Notes under the pieces: generated by a model | Databases searched by the model: none | What the model saw: the letters and a program-made list of their open reading frames with translations, nothing else | Told to the model about the DNA's origin: nothing | Shown: positions 11,981 through 22,644 of the stretch, in pieces | Numbering within the stretch: the stretch's first letter is position 1 | Layout: every line of letters begins with the position of its first letter | Position numbers and translations under genes: made by a program | Source: Costus lasius | Taxonomy: Eukaryota > Streptophyta > Magnoliopsida > Zingiberales > Costaceae | Reading direction: 5' to 3' | Assembly (NCBI GenBank): GCA_027563935.2 | Contig: CM050453.2 | Span: 85,596,665-85,660,664, forward strand | DNA: 64,000 nt

Positions 11981-12712
11981 GTGATGAAATATCCTGAAGA
12001 AGATAAGGTTGGTTTAGATGAATACTTTTTAGCTAAGGGAGCTAAAGAGTGGTGGACTACGAGACAGATTACGCTTGGATCCAGGGCGTCCTCTTGGACT
12101 ATATTCAAGGAAGTTTTCTTTGAGAAATATTTTCCACATAACTTCCTTGATAGTCAAAGGCAAGAGTTTATGACATTGCAGCAACATGGGAAGACTATTT
12201 CAGAGTATCTCGTACAGTTCGATAGATTGACTAGATTATTTCCAGAGATAGTTGCCACTAATAGACGGAGGTCTCAGCATTTTGTGAGAGGGTTGACTTT
12301 TGCCCTTAAGGACTGCTTGTTAGCCACACCCCTTGATGACTTCCAGGTTGTGATAGACACAGCGCTTAGAGTGGAGTCTATTCGAACTGAGATAACTCAG
12401 GAGAAAGGGAAATCAGTGACAGAATCAGAGTTAAAAAGATCTAGGTCGTCTTTTAGTCAAGGCCAGAGTAGTGCTCAATCGACAGACTTTTATGGAAAGC
12501 AACCCAAGTAGGGTGGTGCTAGATCTTAGATGCCTCCTAGACCAGTATAGAGTGCGGGTCCTACTGGTTCAGCAGTTGATAGGAGATGTTATACGTGTGG
12601 ACAGGTTGGACATTTGGCACGATCTTGCCCCATGAGCAGAGTTCAATGCCACAATTGCAGACAGATGGGTCATTATCGTAGCAATTGCCCTCAGAGAGAT
12701 ATCCGACCTTAG
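11981..12712 (+). pseudogene. A2 gag remnant with two zinc knuckles
   Basis: The frame enters gag in mid-domain (KYPEEDKVGLDEY, WWTTRQITL, FFEKYFPHNF, YLVQFDRLTRLFPE), so the N-terminal part is missing and the first codon at 11981 is not a real start. A TAG at 12509 ends the open stretch. The same frame continues through a second stop to two CCHC knuckles, CYTCGQVGHLARSC (from about 12596) and CHNCRQMGHYRSNC (from about 12647). These bind RNA in intact Gag. Confidence 0.85.
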
Positions 12713-12826
12713 TTTCACCTAGCTCATAGTGGTCAGTCTGCTACTCAGTCGTCTAGGTTAGCATAGCCAGGTCGTCCACCAGCTCAATGTCAGGGCGGCC
12801 AGCAGCGAGCTTCAGCCCCAGCACAT

Positions 12827-14720
12827 GTGTTTGCTCTCTCTCAGCAAGATGCACAACAGGCATCAGGCTCTGTTCTTAGAGGTATCATTTCCTTATATGA
12901 TGTTCCTGCATGTTTGTTATTTGATACTGGCAGTACACATTCATTTATAGCATCTGCTTTTGTTAAAAAGTTAGGAAAACAACCATCTGCATCTTTGTTT
13001 GATTTGATTGTACATGTTCCTTCTGGTGGTGGGTTAAAGTCTTGTTGGAAACTTAAGTAGTGCCCTTTAAATTTTGGTGACACAATCATGCACATAGATT
13101 TGATGATTTTAGATTTTTCAGACCTTGACATCATTTTGGGTATGGACTGGATGTCTACCAATAATGCATTGGTAAATGGTTCTAAGCGCACAGTAACTTT
13201 CAGTCCTCCTAGTTCAGCCACTTGGACTTTTACAGGAGTATCTAGGCAGGTTGCTCCCGTGATCTTTGCTTTGCAAGCTAAGCGTCTGTTATTTAGCGGA
13301 TGCCAAGGATATTTGCTGTCTATTATTGGGTCAGATTTGCAGTCTTCTGTACCTATTGAGCAGATTCCAGTAGTCAGGGAATTCACAGATGTCTTCCCAT
13401 AGGAATTGCCAAGTTTACCACCTATAAGACATATTGAGTTTGGCATTGAGATACAGCTTGGGACAGCTCCAATTTCCAAGGAACCATACAGAATGGCCCC
13501 AAGGGAATTGGAAGAGCTGAAGGACCAGTTACAAGAGTTGTTGGATAAAAGATTTATCCGCCCCAGTGTTTCTCCTTGGGGAGCCCCTTTTTGTTTGTTA
13601 AAAAGAAGGACGGTACCTTTAGGTTGTGCATTGATTATGGGCAGTTGAATGCTACAACGATCAAGAATAAATATCCATTGCCTCGGATAGATGACTTATT
13701 TGACCAGCTTAAAGGTACCAGTGTGTATTCAAAGATTGACTTAAGGTCAGGGTATAACCAGCTCAGAATTAAAACAGAGGATGTTTCAAAAACTGCATTT
13801 AGGACCCGGCATGGACACTATAAGTTCCTAGTGATGCCATTTGGATTGACGAATGCACCAGCTGCATTCATGGATTTGATGAATCGGGTATTCATTGAAT
13901 ACCTTGATAAATTTGTGGTAGTGTTTATTGATGACATCCTAGTGTTTTCACATGATACTGCTGATCATGAGAGACACTTGAGAATTGTTTTAGAAACATT
14001 GAGAAAGGAGAAATTGTATGCCAAACTCAGCATGTGTGCATTTTGGTTGAGTGAGATCTCATTCTTAGGACATGTAATCTCAGGTGCTGGAATTTCCATG
14101 GATCCCGAGAAAGTTAAGGCAATACTTGACTGGGAGAGGCCAAAGATAGTTCAGGAAATCAGGAGTTTTCTTGAACTAGCCGGTAACTACAGACGCTTTG
14201 TGGAGGGATTTTCTAAGCTAGCTGCTCCTTTGACTAGACTGACAAGGAAAAGTGTGAAATTCTTTTGGGATAAATCTTGTAAAATTAGCTTTCAAGAGCT
14301 TAAGAGCATATTAGTCAGTGCCCCAGTTTTAGTACTCCCTACTAGTGATGATGGATGTACAGTTTACACTGATGCTTCGATTCAGGGATTGGGTGGTGTT
14401 CTTATGCAGCACGGTAGAGTTATTGCTTATGCTTCTAGGTAACTTAAAGAACATGAAAAGAATTACCCTATTCATGACTTAGAATTGGCAGCAGTTATCT
14501 TTGCTTTGAAAATTTGGAGGCATTACTTGTATGGGGTCACATTTGAGATTTTCACTGATCATAAGAGTCTCAAATATCCGTTCAGTCATAAGGAATTAAA
14601 CATGAGGCGACGTTGATGGATAGAGCTCTTGAAAGATTATGATTGTACAATCAATTATCATCTAAGTAAAGCAAATGTGGTTGCAGATGCATTGAGTAGG
14701 AAGTCCATGGGAGTTTTAGC
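12827..14720 (+). pseudogene. A2 protease, reverse transcriptase and RNase H remnant
   Basis: The protease keeps a good active site (LFDTGSTHSF, aspartate codon at 12922). There is a TAG at about 13058 and another stop before [21 protein letters not shown] sequence near 13400. The frame shifts near 13590, inside SPWGAP-x-FVKKKDG, and RT then continues with [15 protein letters not shown] and the FIDDILVFS catalytic box near 13930. RNase H starts at VYTDAS (about 14365); a TAA at 14440 follows YASR, and a TGA lies in the RRRWIELL region near 14615. No functional product is possible. Confidence 0.88.
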
Positions 14721-14814
14721 ATACTTGAGGGTGGCTCAAACTGAATTTGCAAAAGAAACAGTAGAATTGGGTGTAGAGATTGTGAGTTATATATAAAAAG
14801 GGTACTTAGCAGTT

Positions 14815-15699
14815 ATGATGGCAGAGTCTCAAGTAGTGGAGGAAATTAAAGAAAATCAATTTATGGACAAAGATATTTGTGACTTGGTAAGTAAGATAGA
14901 TGAAGTTAAGTGGCCAAATTTTTCTAAAGACTCAGAGGGTGTTATCCGGTTTAGAGGTAGACTATGTGTATCTCAAAATCATCATGTGAAAGAAGAACTT
15001 ATGAGTGAGGCTCATAGGTCTAAATTTGCAATTCACCCTAGTAGCTCTAAAATGTATAAAGACATCAAGAAATTCTATTGGTGGCCCGGAATGAAAGTTG
15101 ATATAGCTGACTTTGTTTCACGTTGTTTGGTGTGTCAGCAAGTTAAGGCAGAACACCAGAAACCGGCAGGGTTATTACAGAATATCTCTATTCCAGAGTG
15201 GAAATGGGAACACATTACTATGGATTTTGTATCCAGACTTCCAAGATCACAAAGAGGGCATGACTCAATCTGGGAGGTTGTTGATAGATTGACCAAGTCC
15301 TCCAATATCTTAGCAGTTAAAAAGACGGATCCTCTTGATACACTAGCTGACCTCTATTGCAGATAGATTGTGCGATTACATGGAGTTCCAGTGAGTATCA
15401 TATCTGATCGAGACCCGAGGTTCACGTCTAGATTTTGGGGCAGTCTACAGAGAGCATTGGGTACTCAGCTCCGTTTTAGCACAGCTTTTCACCCTCAGAC
15501 TGATGGTCAGTTCGAGCGGACCATTCAGACATTAGAGGACCTTCTCAGGGCTTGTGTTTTGGACTTTGGTGGGAGTTGGGAGAGCCACTTACATCTAGCT
15601 GAATTTGCATATAATAATAGCTACCATTCAGCAATTCAGATGGCACCATTTGAAGCACTTTATGGAAGACAATGTAGATCAACTATGCTTTGGGAGTAG
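14815..15699 (+). pseudogene. A2 integrase remnant
   Basis: It contains the HHCC finger (HRSKFAIHPSSSKMYKD to CLVCQQVKAEHQKP), the core with MDFVSRLP and IISDRDPRF, and [18 protein letters not shown], followed by [17 protein letters not shown] at 15364-15366 splits it and another stop follows at 15697. In intact elements this enzyme inserts the cDNA into the genome. Confidence 0.88.
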
Positions 15700-15852
15700 A
15701 CAGGTGAGAAATAGTTATTGGGTCCTCAGATCTTACAAGGCAATGCAAAGGTAATTCAATAGATCCGGCAGAAATTAAAGACTACACAGAGTAGGCATAA
15801 GAGTTATGCAGATAGGAGGAGACGAGACCTTGAGTTTATAGTTGGACATCAT

Positions 15853-16262
15853 GTGTTTCTGAAAATTTCTCCGATCAAGGGAGTCATGAGATTTGGAAAG
15901 CAGGGAAAGCTAGCCCCTCGTTATATTGGACCTTTTGAGATACTAGATAGAGTGGGTACGGTAGCTTACAGATTAGCATTGTCTCCCTCACTTGGTCACG
16001 TGCATAATGTTTTTCATGTCTCCATGTTGAGGAAATACATTCCAAACCCAGCTCATGTCTTTAGCGAGAGCTATCCACCGATTGCATCAGATGTGTCTTT
16101 TATTGAGCCTCGTATTCAGATCCTTGATAGGAAAGAACATCGACTAAGGAATAAGGTAGTCAAGTTGGTCAAGATCAAGTAGCAAGACCATCCGGAAAAT
16201 GAAGCAACTTGGGAACACGAAGAAGACGTTAAAGCTCAATACCCTGATTTATTTGAGGAGGG
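15853..16262 (+). pseudogene. A2 integrase C terminus and chromodomain remnant
   Basis: It reads [23 protein letters not shown] (integrase C-terminal fold), [14 protein letters not shown], then the chromodomain LDRKEHRLRNKVVKLVKIK, a TAG at 16180 and, in the same frame, EATWEHEEDVKAQYPDLFEEG. The chromodomain places A2 among chromoviruses, as for element A. Confidence 0.85.
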
Positions 16263-16296
16263 TAAGCCAATTTGGAGGACCAATTTTTTTTTTTAG

Positions 16297-16351
16297 AGGG
16301 GGAGAATGTTATAATTTAAAACTAATATTCTTTTTATTTATTTTATTTTTT
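16297..16351 (+). repeat. A2 polypurine tract and 3' LTR stub
   Basis: AGAGGGGGAGAA is followed by TGTTATAATTTAAAAC, the likely LTR start. Only about 45 bp of LTR remain before the sequence changes to an Athila-like protease. Confidence 0.6.
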
Positions 16352-16352
16352 C

Positions 16353-16658
16353 AGCTTAATGCCACACTCTATTTGTAAAAAGCTGGACATTGGAGATTTG
16401 AAGCCCACTTCTGTTTCACTTCAGTTAGCCGACCGCTCTGTACAACATCCAGTAGGTATTTTAGAGGATGTGCCCATCAAGGCCGGTAAGTTTTTTATTC
16501 CTATTGATTTTGTTGTCCTCGAGATGGACGAAGACTCTAGGCTTCCCATAATCTTACGTCGCCCCTTTTTGGCAACTGCTGGTGCAAATATTGATGTAAA
16601 AAATGGGAAGCTAACTTTAAAGATAGGTGAGGATTCTATAGATTTTGATCTGACATAA
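16353..16658 (+). pseudogene. Athila/Tat-like protease fragment
   Basis: The frame reads LMPHSICKKLDIGDLKPTSVSLQLADRS, then GILEDVPIKAGKFFIPIDFVVLEM and RLPIILRRPFLATAGA. This matches the retropepsin-like domain of Athila/Tat gypsy elements as I know it (SLQLADRS, GxxEDV, DFVVLxM, xRPFLAT). The upstream catalytic D-x-G part is lost at the junction with A2, so the fragment cannot be active. The frame ends at TAA 16656-16658. Confidence 0.85.
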
Positions 16659-17622
16659 AATCTAAAGAAGCCTTCTTTTGTAGGATCTTGTTGTAGTGTA
16701 GAAGTCTTGGAAGACACTTCACCGATGACTATTAATTCCAAGATAGAGAAAGGTTCGCATGAAGTATGTTTTATAAAAGGTGATGACAGTGATAGAGGAA
16801 AGAGGTATGAATTTAAAACTCTCCCAAGTAACCTCAAGTATGAATTTCTTTGAGAGAACTCTACTTTTCCTATGATTATTAATGCAAATCTTGATGCTTC
16901 TCAAACTATAAAAAACCCATCATATAATGGATCTTCCTGCAATATTAGTACTGTGAATGATATTTTGACTGATGTGCATAAATTATTTGCTGAACATTCT
17001 GACTCTGAAAGTTATGCTTCTCAAACTATTGTATTATGAATTCTGATGATAAAGGATGTCAACTTAATGAGGAGGAGACTAATTTACTTATGAAGAAGCA
17101 GAAAATTCAGAGGAAGAGATGAAAAAGAAAGGAAGGGTTGAAATTGTTTGATAAAGATAAGGGAAGAAAGAAATTCTTAGTTAAAGTAAAAAACTATTTT
17201 TGGGATAAGTCTTATATATCCAGAGATCAAAGAACAAAACAAGGAAAGCATACAGATACAATTTGAGGAGCCGTTACTTGATCAGGGTTGATCTTCGTCG
17301 AGCTAGCGACATTAACTTTAGCGCTTCTTGGGAGGCAACCCAAGCACTATCTCTCTTTTACATTCTTAGTTTTTATTTTTGTGTTATTTTACTTCTTGGT
17401 AGTATAGGTAAGTTATTTCCTTTTGCGAGTTATGCTATGAATCTTATATAATGCTTTGAGAATAGTTTCCCTTTTTTTATCATTATCTATATTTTGTAGG
17501 AGCTTTGTGATGCATTTACTAGGAGGACGATAGCTCCGGCAAGGAGAGTAGTTCGAGCGATAGTACGGATGACTACTGCATTATGAGTATCCCTTCTCCT
17601 ACGCTATTATTCCTTGTTAATT

Positions 17623-17658
17623 ACATCGAGGATGATACATTCTTTATGTAGGGGAGGA
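17623..17658 (+). other. Central hairpin and purine tract, Athila-like remnant 1
   Basis: ACATCGAGGATGATAC (17623-17638) is a weak inverted repeat around AGGA; the inner ATCG/TGAT pairs, with one G-T wobble. AGGGGAGGA follows at 17650-17658. Counterparts are at 21638 and 41658. Confidence 0.55.
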
Positions 17659-18555
17659 TATTTTATTTCATGGATATTGTATTTGTCTTGTACCAATGCT
17701 GTAGATTTATACTGTAGATGGTCTTATACCAGTGCTTGAATGGATTAATTACTCTATATGTTGAATTTATTTCCTTAAAATATATTCTCATATTTGATAT
17801 TCTGATTATTGATCATAACTTTCTGGTAAGTAGATTGTTTGAGGAATGACATTCAAGCGTGAAGCATCCTTTTCAAATAAGTTGAGTAGATGAGTATAAT
17901 TTTCTTGAATTGACATTGATTGATTAGCCTTGTATATGTTTGGTCTATTGTGTTATTTGTTGGGAAGAAAGAATCCAAAATACAGAAAAAAGGGACTCCT
18001 CTACTTGGCACTACGAAAAACTGGCAGTGGTACCGAAGACATGAGTTGAAGTAGAAAAAAAAAGAAAGAAAATAAAAGTATGTATCTATGTGGGTACATG
18101 CCAAGAAAAGATTTTGACATTAACTCCGCTATCTTTGGCTATGAGTCACAACTCTGCTAGCTTAAAGATATGGGTTCTATTACATCGGCTATGTGGTTGG
18201 TGTACTCTAAATTCGTCACTAGAAAAAAAAAGGTGGTAATTGATTTAGAGAATGTCAAAAAGTAAATACAGAAAAGGATTTTGGAGGTCTTATTCCTGTA
18301 AACAAAAACATTATAGTGTTGAATTGAATACAAGGTGAACTCATGAGATTGAGATTCAGATTATTATGCAAGTTGCAAATTTTATTTATTTTGGATTGTG
18401 AATCTTAAGGATTAAATTTTGAAGACAATTTATTTCTCTAGAATCTTTTGTGACATGAGTTGGAAATCTTTAATGAGTGATTATATTTTAGAATTTTATT
18501 TTTCATGAGTGAGTTATCTTTTCCATACTTAGCATTATTCTTTAGTTTATTTATT

Positions 18556-18590
18556 TGCTTGAGGATAAGCAAAAGTTTAAGTCTGGGGAT
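18556..18590 (+). other. 3' hairpin and polypurine tract, Athila-like remnant 1
   Basis: TGCTTGAGGATAAGCA (18556-18571) forms a 6-bp stem (one G-T wobble) around AGGA, followed by AAGTTTAAGTCTGGGGAT. The LTR starts 3 bases later. Confidence 0.65.
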
Positions 18591-18593
18591 ACT

Positions 18594-20143
18594 TGATGAC
18601 AAGCATTTATATAGTATTTTTAGTATAATTTTACCATCAATTATCTCTCTTTTCTATCATGTTTTCACATATTTTGGCACAAATCTCTTTGTTTGTTCGG
18701 AATCTTCACCTTTCTTCACTTTTGACATATTTTAGGTGAAAATGCCCACAAATTGGTAGATTTTGATGAATCCAAGCATATGGATGAATTCTACAAGTCA
18801 AGACGAAGCTACCCATAAAATTTCATACAAATCGGAGCTTGTTTAGGAAAATATGCCCCCCCCCCCCCCATGAAACATTTCACGGTCATATTTTCTGAAC
18901 ATACAAAAGGTTTTATGGGCCAGCCATGACATATTTCAGGGCCGTAATTCTAAAATTCCAGATTTCAATAGAGAGTTTTACGGCCTGCCCGTGAAAATTT
19001 TCACAGCCATAATTCCTTCCCGTGAAAATTTTCACAGCCATATTTTTTATCGGGGCTTGTTTCCAGAACTGAACAGAATGTTTTATGGTCCCCCCATAAA
19101 AATTTTCACGGCCGTAATTTTGTCCACCAGTTTCGATTTTAACTCCGTTTATCTTCCGATTCGATCCGTTTTTGAGCCAAATTTTGGGGAAAACCTAATA
19201 CAAGGATGGAGAACTATTTAAGGAAGCTTTGGGACGAGTTTGAGGACTTTTTGGTCAATTTTCAGGCGGAATTTGGAGAAGAGGTGAAAGCTAGGGCAGA
19301 AGGCGGCAACCAGTGATTCCACACTGAAAAAGCTTCGATTTCAAGGATTGTTTGCGACGATCTTCATCAGGAAACATCTATCCTTGTCTTCCTTTGTCTT
19401 TTTCGTATTATTTAGCCAATTTGTAATCACAAACATGGAGTTCTTAAACGTGAATATGTGTAACATGTCAGCGTAAACTTTTCTTTAGGATTAATGGCGT
19501 AGCCCTCTTATTTTCATGACTTGATTGTTTTATACTATCTTATGAAGTTATTTACTCTTGTTAGATTCAATTTTTGTTGTATTAATCAAATGATAATTAC
19601 TGGCCATGATTCTCATGTCTTAGATGTCTCAAGAAGTATTGAGAAGTGAATTGAGACATCAGATCTACAATATTCGGACAAGTCGATTTGAACAGAAGAG
19701 TAGTTCGAATTGACATGAGGGATCTTCAGATTTATCAAGAGCCCATTGGGTTAATCTTGAGTTAATAACCAAACGGGCAATCTTGAGTTAATAACCACGA
19801 GAGTAGAGGATTAATTCAAATAAACACCGGATTGTACTACTAAGAAGGGGCAATCTGTACATGCAGATAAATCCCCTTCAACATAGTAAATCCTTCTTAA
19901 GACATCTTTAATTTTTATAAGTCATGAAGCATAGAGTGGTGAACCCGAAATCCTGAACTTTCCATAAATTGATTGAAATCAAAGTCTACCTATTGTTTCT
20001 TCAGTTTTAGTAGTATTAAAGATCATTTTCTCTCAGATTTGTCTAGCTAACAACTCTAAGTAAGAATCAGTACTTAGCTATTGGTCCCTGTGGGATCGGT
20101 ATTTTATTACTTTGATTTGTCCGTGCACTAGTGGATCACATCA
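18594..20143 (+). repeat. Athila/Tat-like LTR
   Basis: It starts TGATGACAAGC after a polypurine tract and ends near GTGGATCACATCA. Its tail (CCCTGTGGGATCGGTATTTT, GTCCGTGCACTAGTGGATC) is like the LTR ends of Athila/Tat elements. It contains a C14 run (18856-18869) and two copies of the palindrome GTGAAAATTTTCAC (18991-19004, 19022-19035) within repeated GGCCGTAATT-type motifs. Similar LTR pieces are at 27119-27939 (minus) and from 63028. No coding potential. Confidence 0.7.
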
Positions 20144-20146
20144 AGC

Positions 20147-20839
20147 TACAACTCCAAGTATGATTTGCATGAATTGAGTTTGTTAGCTGCGAAGGTAGAT
20201 ACTTTATCACGAAAGTTAGATTCCATCATTGTGAATTCAGTTGAAGCCACTAATGCTTATTGTGAACTTTGTGGAATTTTAGGACACAACTTCGCTGAAT
20301 GCCAATTAGGAATCTCACAACCTAAACCTTTTGGAGAGCAAGCCAACACCTTTTGGAATCTCAACCCTAGACCACAGTTAGACCCATTTTCTAATACATA
20401 CAATCCAAGTTGGTGGGACTATGAAAATTTTTCCTACGAGAACAATCCCCACACAATTCCCCAACTTAGCTATAGGCAACCTCCTACATTCCAACAGAGG
20501 CAGTTTGTGTCACCTCAAAAGTCTAACCCAGAGTTACTACTAGAGACTATTGTGGCTGCACAAACCAAGGAAAATGAGAGTGTTTGTGAAGTCATTGGGC
20601 AACTAACATCTAAATTAGATGCTCTTGAGGCCCACAATAAGATGTTGGAAACCCAATTGGCTAATCAAGTCAGCACCTCTACAAGAGCCTCTAGTAAACT
20701 CTCATCTAAACCTAAGATAAACCCAAGTGAATGTTATAATACAAATATAACTTACAATGGGAAACAACTTGAAGAGCGTTGGATGCCTGCACATGACACT
20801 GATATTAGATCACCTAAGATATTTCAACCTGAACAATGA
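20147..20839 (+). pseudogene. Athila/Tat-like gag C-terminal region
   Basis: An open frame of about 230 codons, entered from the left without a true start. It reads LSLLAAKVDTLSRKLD, a single CCHC-like knuckle (CELCGILGHNFAEC), then an Asn/Pro/Gln-rich stretch (DPFSNTYNPSWWDYENFSY) and a coiled-coil-like part near VIGQLTSKLDALEAHNKML. This layout is characteristic of the gag C terminus of Athila/Tat gypsy elements. The N-terminal retrotransposon gag domain is absent. The frame ends at TGA 20837. Confidence 0.8.
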
Positions 20840-20848
20840 AAATAGGAG

Positions 20849-21073
20849 ATGGAACATGAGAAATCACCTGATGATATAACTTCTTTTGTAGGGTCTTGTC
20901 ATAATATTGATGTTGTTGAGGATGTGGTTAACCAAGATGTGATTGACAAATTGCTTATGGATTCTATAGATATCTATTTTGCAGCTAAAGAGAAGGTGAA
21001 GGACAATGAAAAAGCTCAACCTTTTGTCATACTCCTCGATTCAATTGAACTGGTCATCCTAAAGAAGGTATAA
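20849..21073 (+). pseudogene. Unrecognised acidic frame downstream of gag remnant
   Basis: A 74-codon frame starting MEHEKSPDDITSFVGSCHN. FVGSC recalls the coding sequence near 16670-16690 in remnant 1 (SFVGSCC after the protease), so it is probably the eroded interval between gag/protease and the 3' region of the same family. No domain is recognised. Confidence 0.35.
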
Positions 21074-21228
21074 TTTGAAAATCTGCATAAGGAAGCAACC
21101 AAGGTAACTGATGAAGGAAACATAAACTTGAAATCATTTTCTGATGCTTTAAGGTATGAATTCCTTGGTGTTTACATATACATTCTGATCTATGAATAAC
21201 ACTACGGTCGAGCTAATGACCTTAAACA

Positions 21229-21252
21229 AGCGCTTTTTGGGAGGCAACCCAA
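21229..21252 (+). other. Conserved 24-bp block shared by Athila-like remnants 1 and 2
   Basis: AGCGCTTTTTGGGAGGCAAC plus CCAA, differing by one base from 17320-17343. In both copies GTCGAGCTA lies about 30 bases upstream and the central AGGA hairpin about 300-400 bases downstream. Confidence 0.65.
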
Positions 21253-21637
21253 GTCTTTTTTGTTTTCCTTTACTTTTACATTGTGTGTTTTATTTAATTA
21301 GTCTTTTGATTTTGAAGTTATGTAGTTTGTTTTGCCTTGTATTAGAATGCTGATGATTTTTTCTTTCTTATCACTGTAGGAATACCCAAAAATCAAAGTT
21401 TTGGAGCTTTTTGATTCATCATGCTGTGATAGGACTTTTAAAGGAAGAGTAAAGGTGCCAAGGTGAACTTCATGAAGAGATGATGAGATTTGAGGAGATG
21501 GTGATGATGATGAAGATGACCCCTAGAAGGAAGGTACCGAAATGAACTCTAATGATGAGGACTTTAAGCCTAAGAGGAAGAAGTGAGTATTACTTTCACG
21601 TATTCCCCCCCCCCCACTCTCTCACGACACATTGATT

Positions 21638-21674
21638 GCATAGAGGACTATGCAAATTTTTTTGTGTGGAGGGA
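21638..21674 (+). other. Central hairpin and purine tract, Athila-like remnant 2
   Basis: GCATAGAGGACTATGC (21638-21653) is a perfect 6-bp stem around AGGA; GTGTGGAGGGA follows from 21664. Confidence 0.65.
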
Positions 21675-22644
21675 ATGATTCTGATGCTTGTTACTTCTAA
21701 AGCTCAGTCTTCTAACTATTCAATTTGAATTATATTCTAACTAACTCTGACTTTTGCTATGTCTGTGATACATGTCTGTGACATTTTGACTATGTTGTGA
21801 TGATAGCTATTCTCTATTTGACTCTGATTTTGTGATGATACTGTTGTGGTGATGCTGTGACACTTTGATGTGAGGATTACTCTGCTGATGACTTCATCAT
21901 ACATGCTGATGACTCTGGGACATGTGGATGTGCTGAAAATCTGATGATATGGATATACTACTCTGCTAATGATTTGGTAATCTCTGTTGCAATATTTTTT
22001 TTAGGCTGTTATTTACTACTAAGATGTTCTGTTTTACTACTGATACTGTGGTGGTTTCATGACATTTTTATAATATTTTATTCATGTTGTGACACTATGG
22101 TACTTGACACTTTATGATTTGATTGTGATGCTACTCTTTGTAGTAGTATATTTTTATGTGTAGATGCGACATTTTCTGATGATACTTCTGCAAATTGGTT
22201 CTATAATGCTATTGAGATATTTTATATATTTGTCATGCTATTGTCATATATTGTTGTGATGATTTTTTTTTGGATATTCTTATCTAGATTATGACAGTGT
22301 GATTATGTAATGCTTCTATTATTATACATTGAGTTTGATTCAAGTATTTTGCATGAATGATATTGCAATATTTTGATGATCTTTCTGTGATGAATTGTTG
22401 ATTCCATGATACACCACGATATCTATGATAATGCTTTGATCCTAAGATAGCCTTGTGTAAACTTTGAGATTGAATCCATGCATGGTAGGAAGTGGTGATG
22501 ATATGTTGAATGCACCATCCAATTAGAATATATTCTATGATCATATCCATTTGTTCTATGATTCTGAAATCTTTTGATTGGATTGATTGAAACTGTTGAT
22601 TAGTGGGTTACATATTTTTGTGAATGTTCAAGGATGGCAAGCTA

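Larger units (their letters stand above)
11971..16351 (+). mobile_element. Element A2: degenerate gypsy chromovirus, both ends truncated
   Basis: Gag, protease, RT, RNase H, integrase and chromodomain follow in the usual order, but no 5' LTR or primer site is present and the 3' LTR is only a stub. The reading frame has one frameshift near 13590 and many stops. It is related to element A but clearly different and much older. Confidence 0.85.
16352..18593 (+). mobile_element. Athila/Tat-like remnant 1: protease to 3' polypurine tract
   Basis: After the protease fragment there is no reverse transcriptase, RNase H or integrase. The sequence goes straight to a conserved block (AGCGCTTCTTGGGAGGCAAC, from 17320), a central hairpin with purine tract (17623-17658), an AT-rich stretch including a CAGTGGTACCGAAG motif near 18030, and the 3' hairpin, polypurine tract and LTR start. 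16659-17320 and 17660-18550 hold no gene I can support. Confidence 0.7.
20144..22644 (+). mobile_element. Athila/Tat-like remnant 2: internal region after the LTR
   Basis: The LTR is followed directly by the C-terminal part of gag; primer site, leader and gag N terminus are missing. Then come a short open frame, the AGCGCTTTTTGGGAGGCAAC block (from 21229), an acidic/GATGAT-rich stretch (21478-21590), a C11 run (21605-21615) and the hairpin/purine site at 21638. 21675-22644 is AT-rich with many TGATG and TGTGA strings and no gene I can support. The region ends at the insertion of element C. Confidence 0.65.

Noticed and set aside
17263..17451. 62-codon frame with a hydrophobic C terminus as a membrane protein gene
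   Set aside because: It includes the conserved AGCGCTT block shared with 21229, where the frame is different, and has no homolog I recognise.
18856..18869. Poly-C run as a regulatory feature (also 21605-21615)
   Set aside because: Simple homopolymer, prone to slippage and sequencing error; no consistent position between copies.
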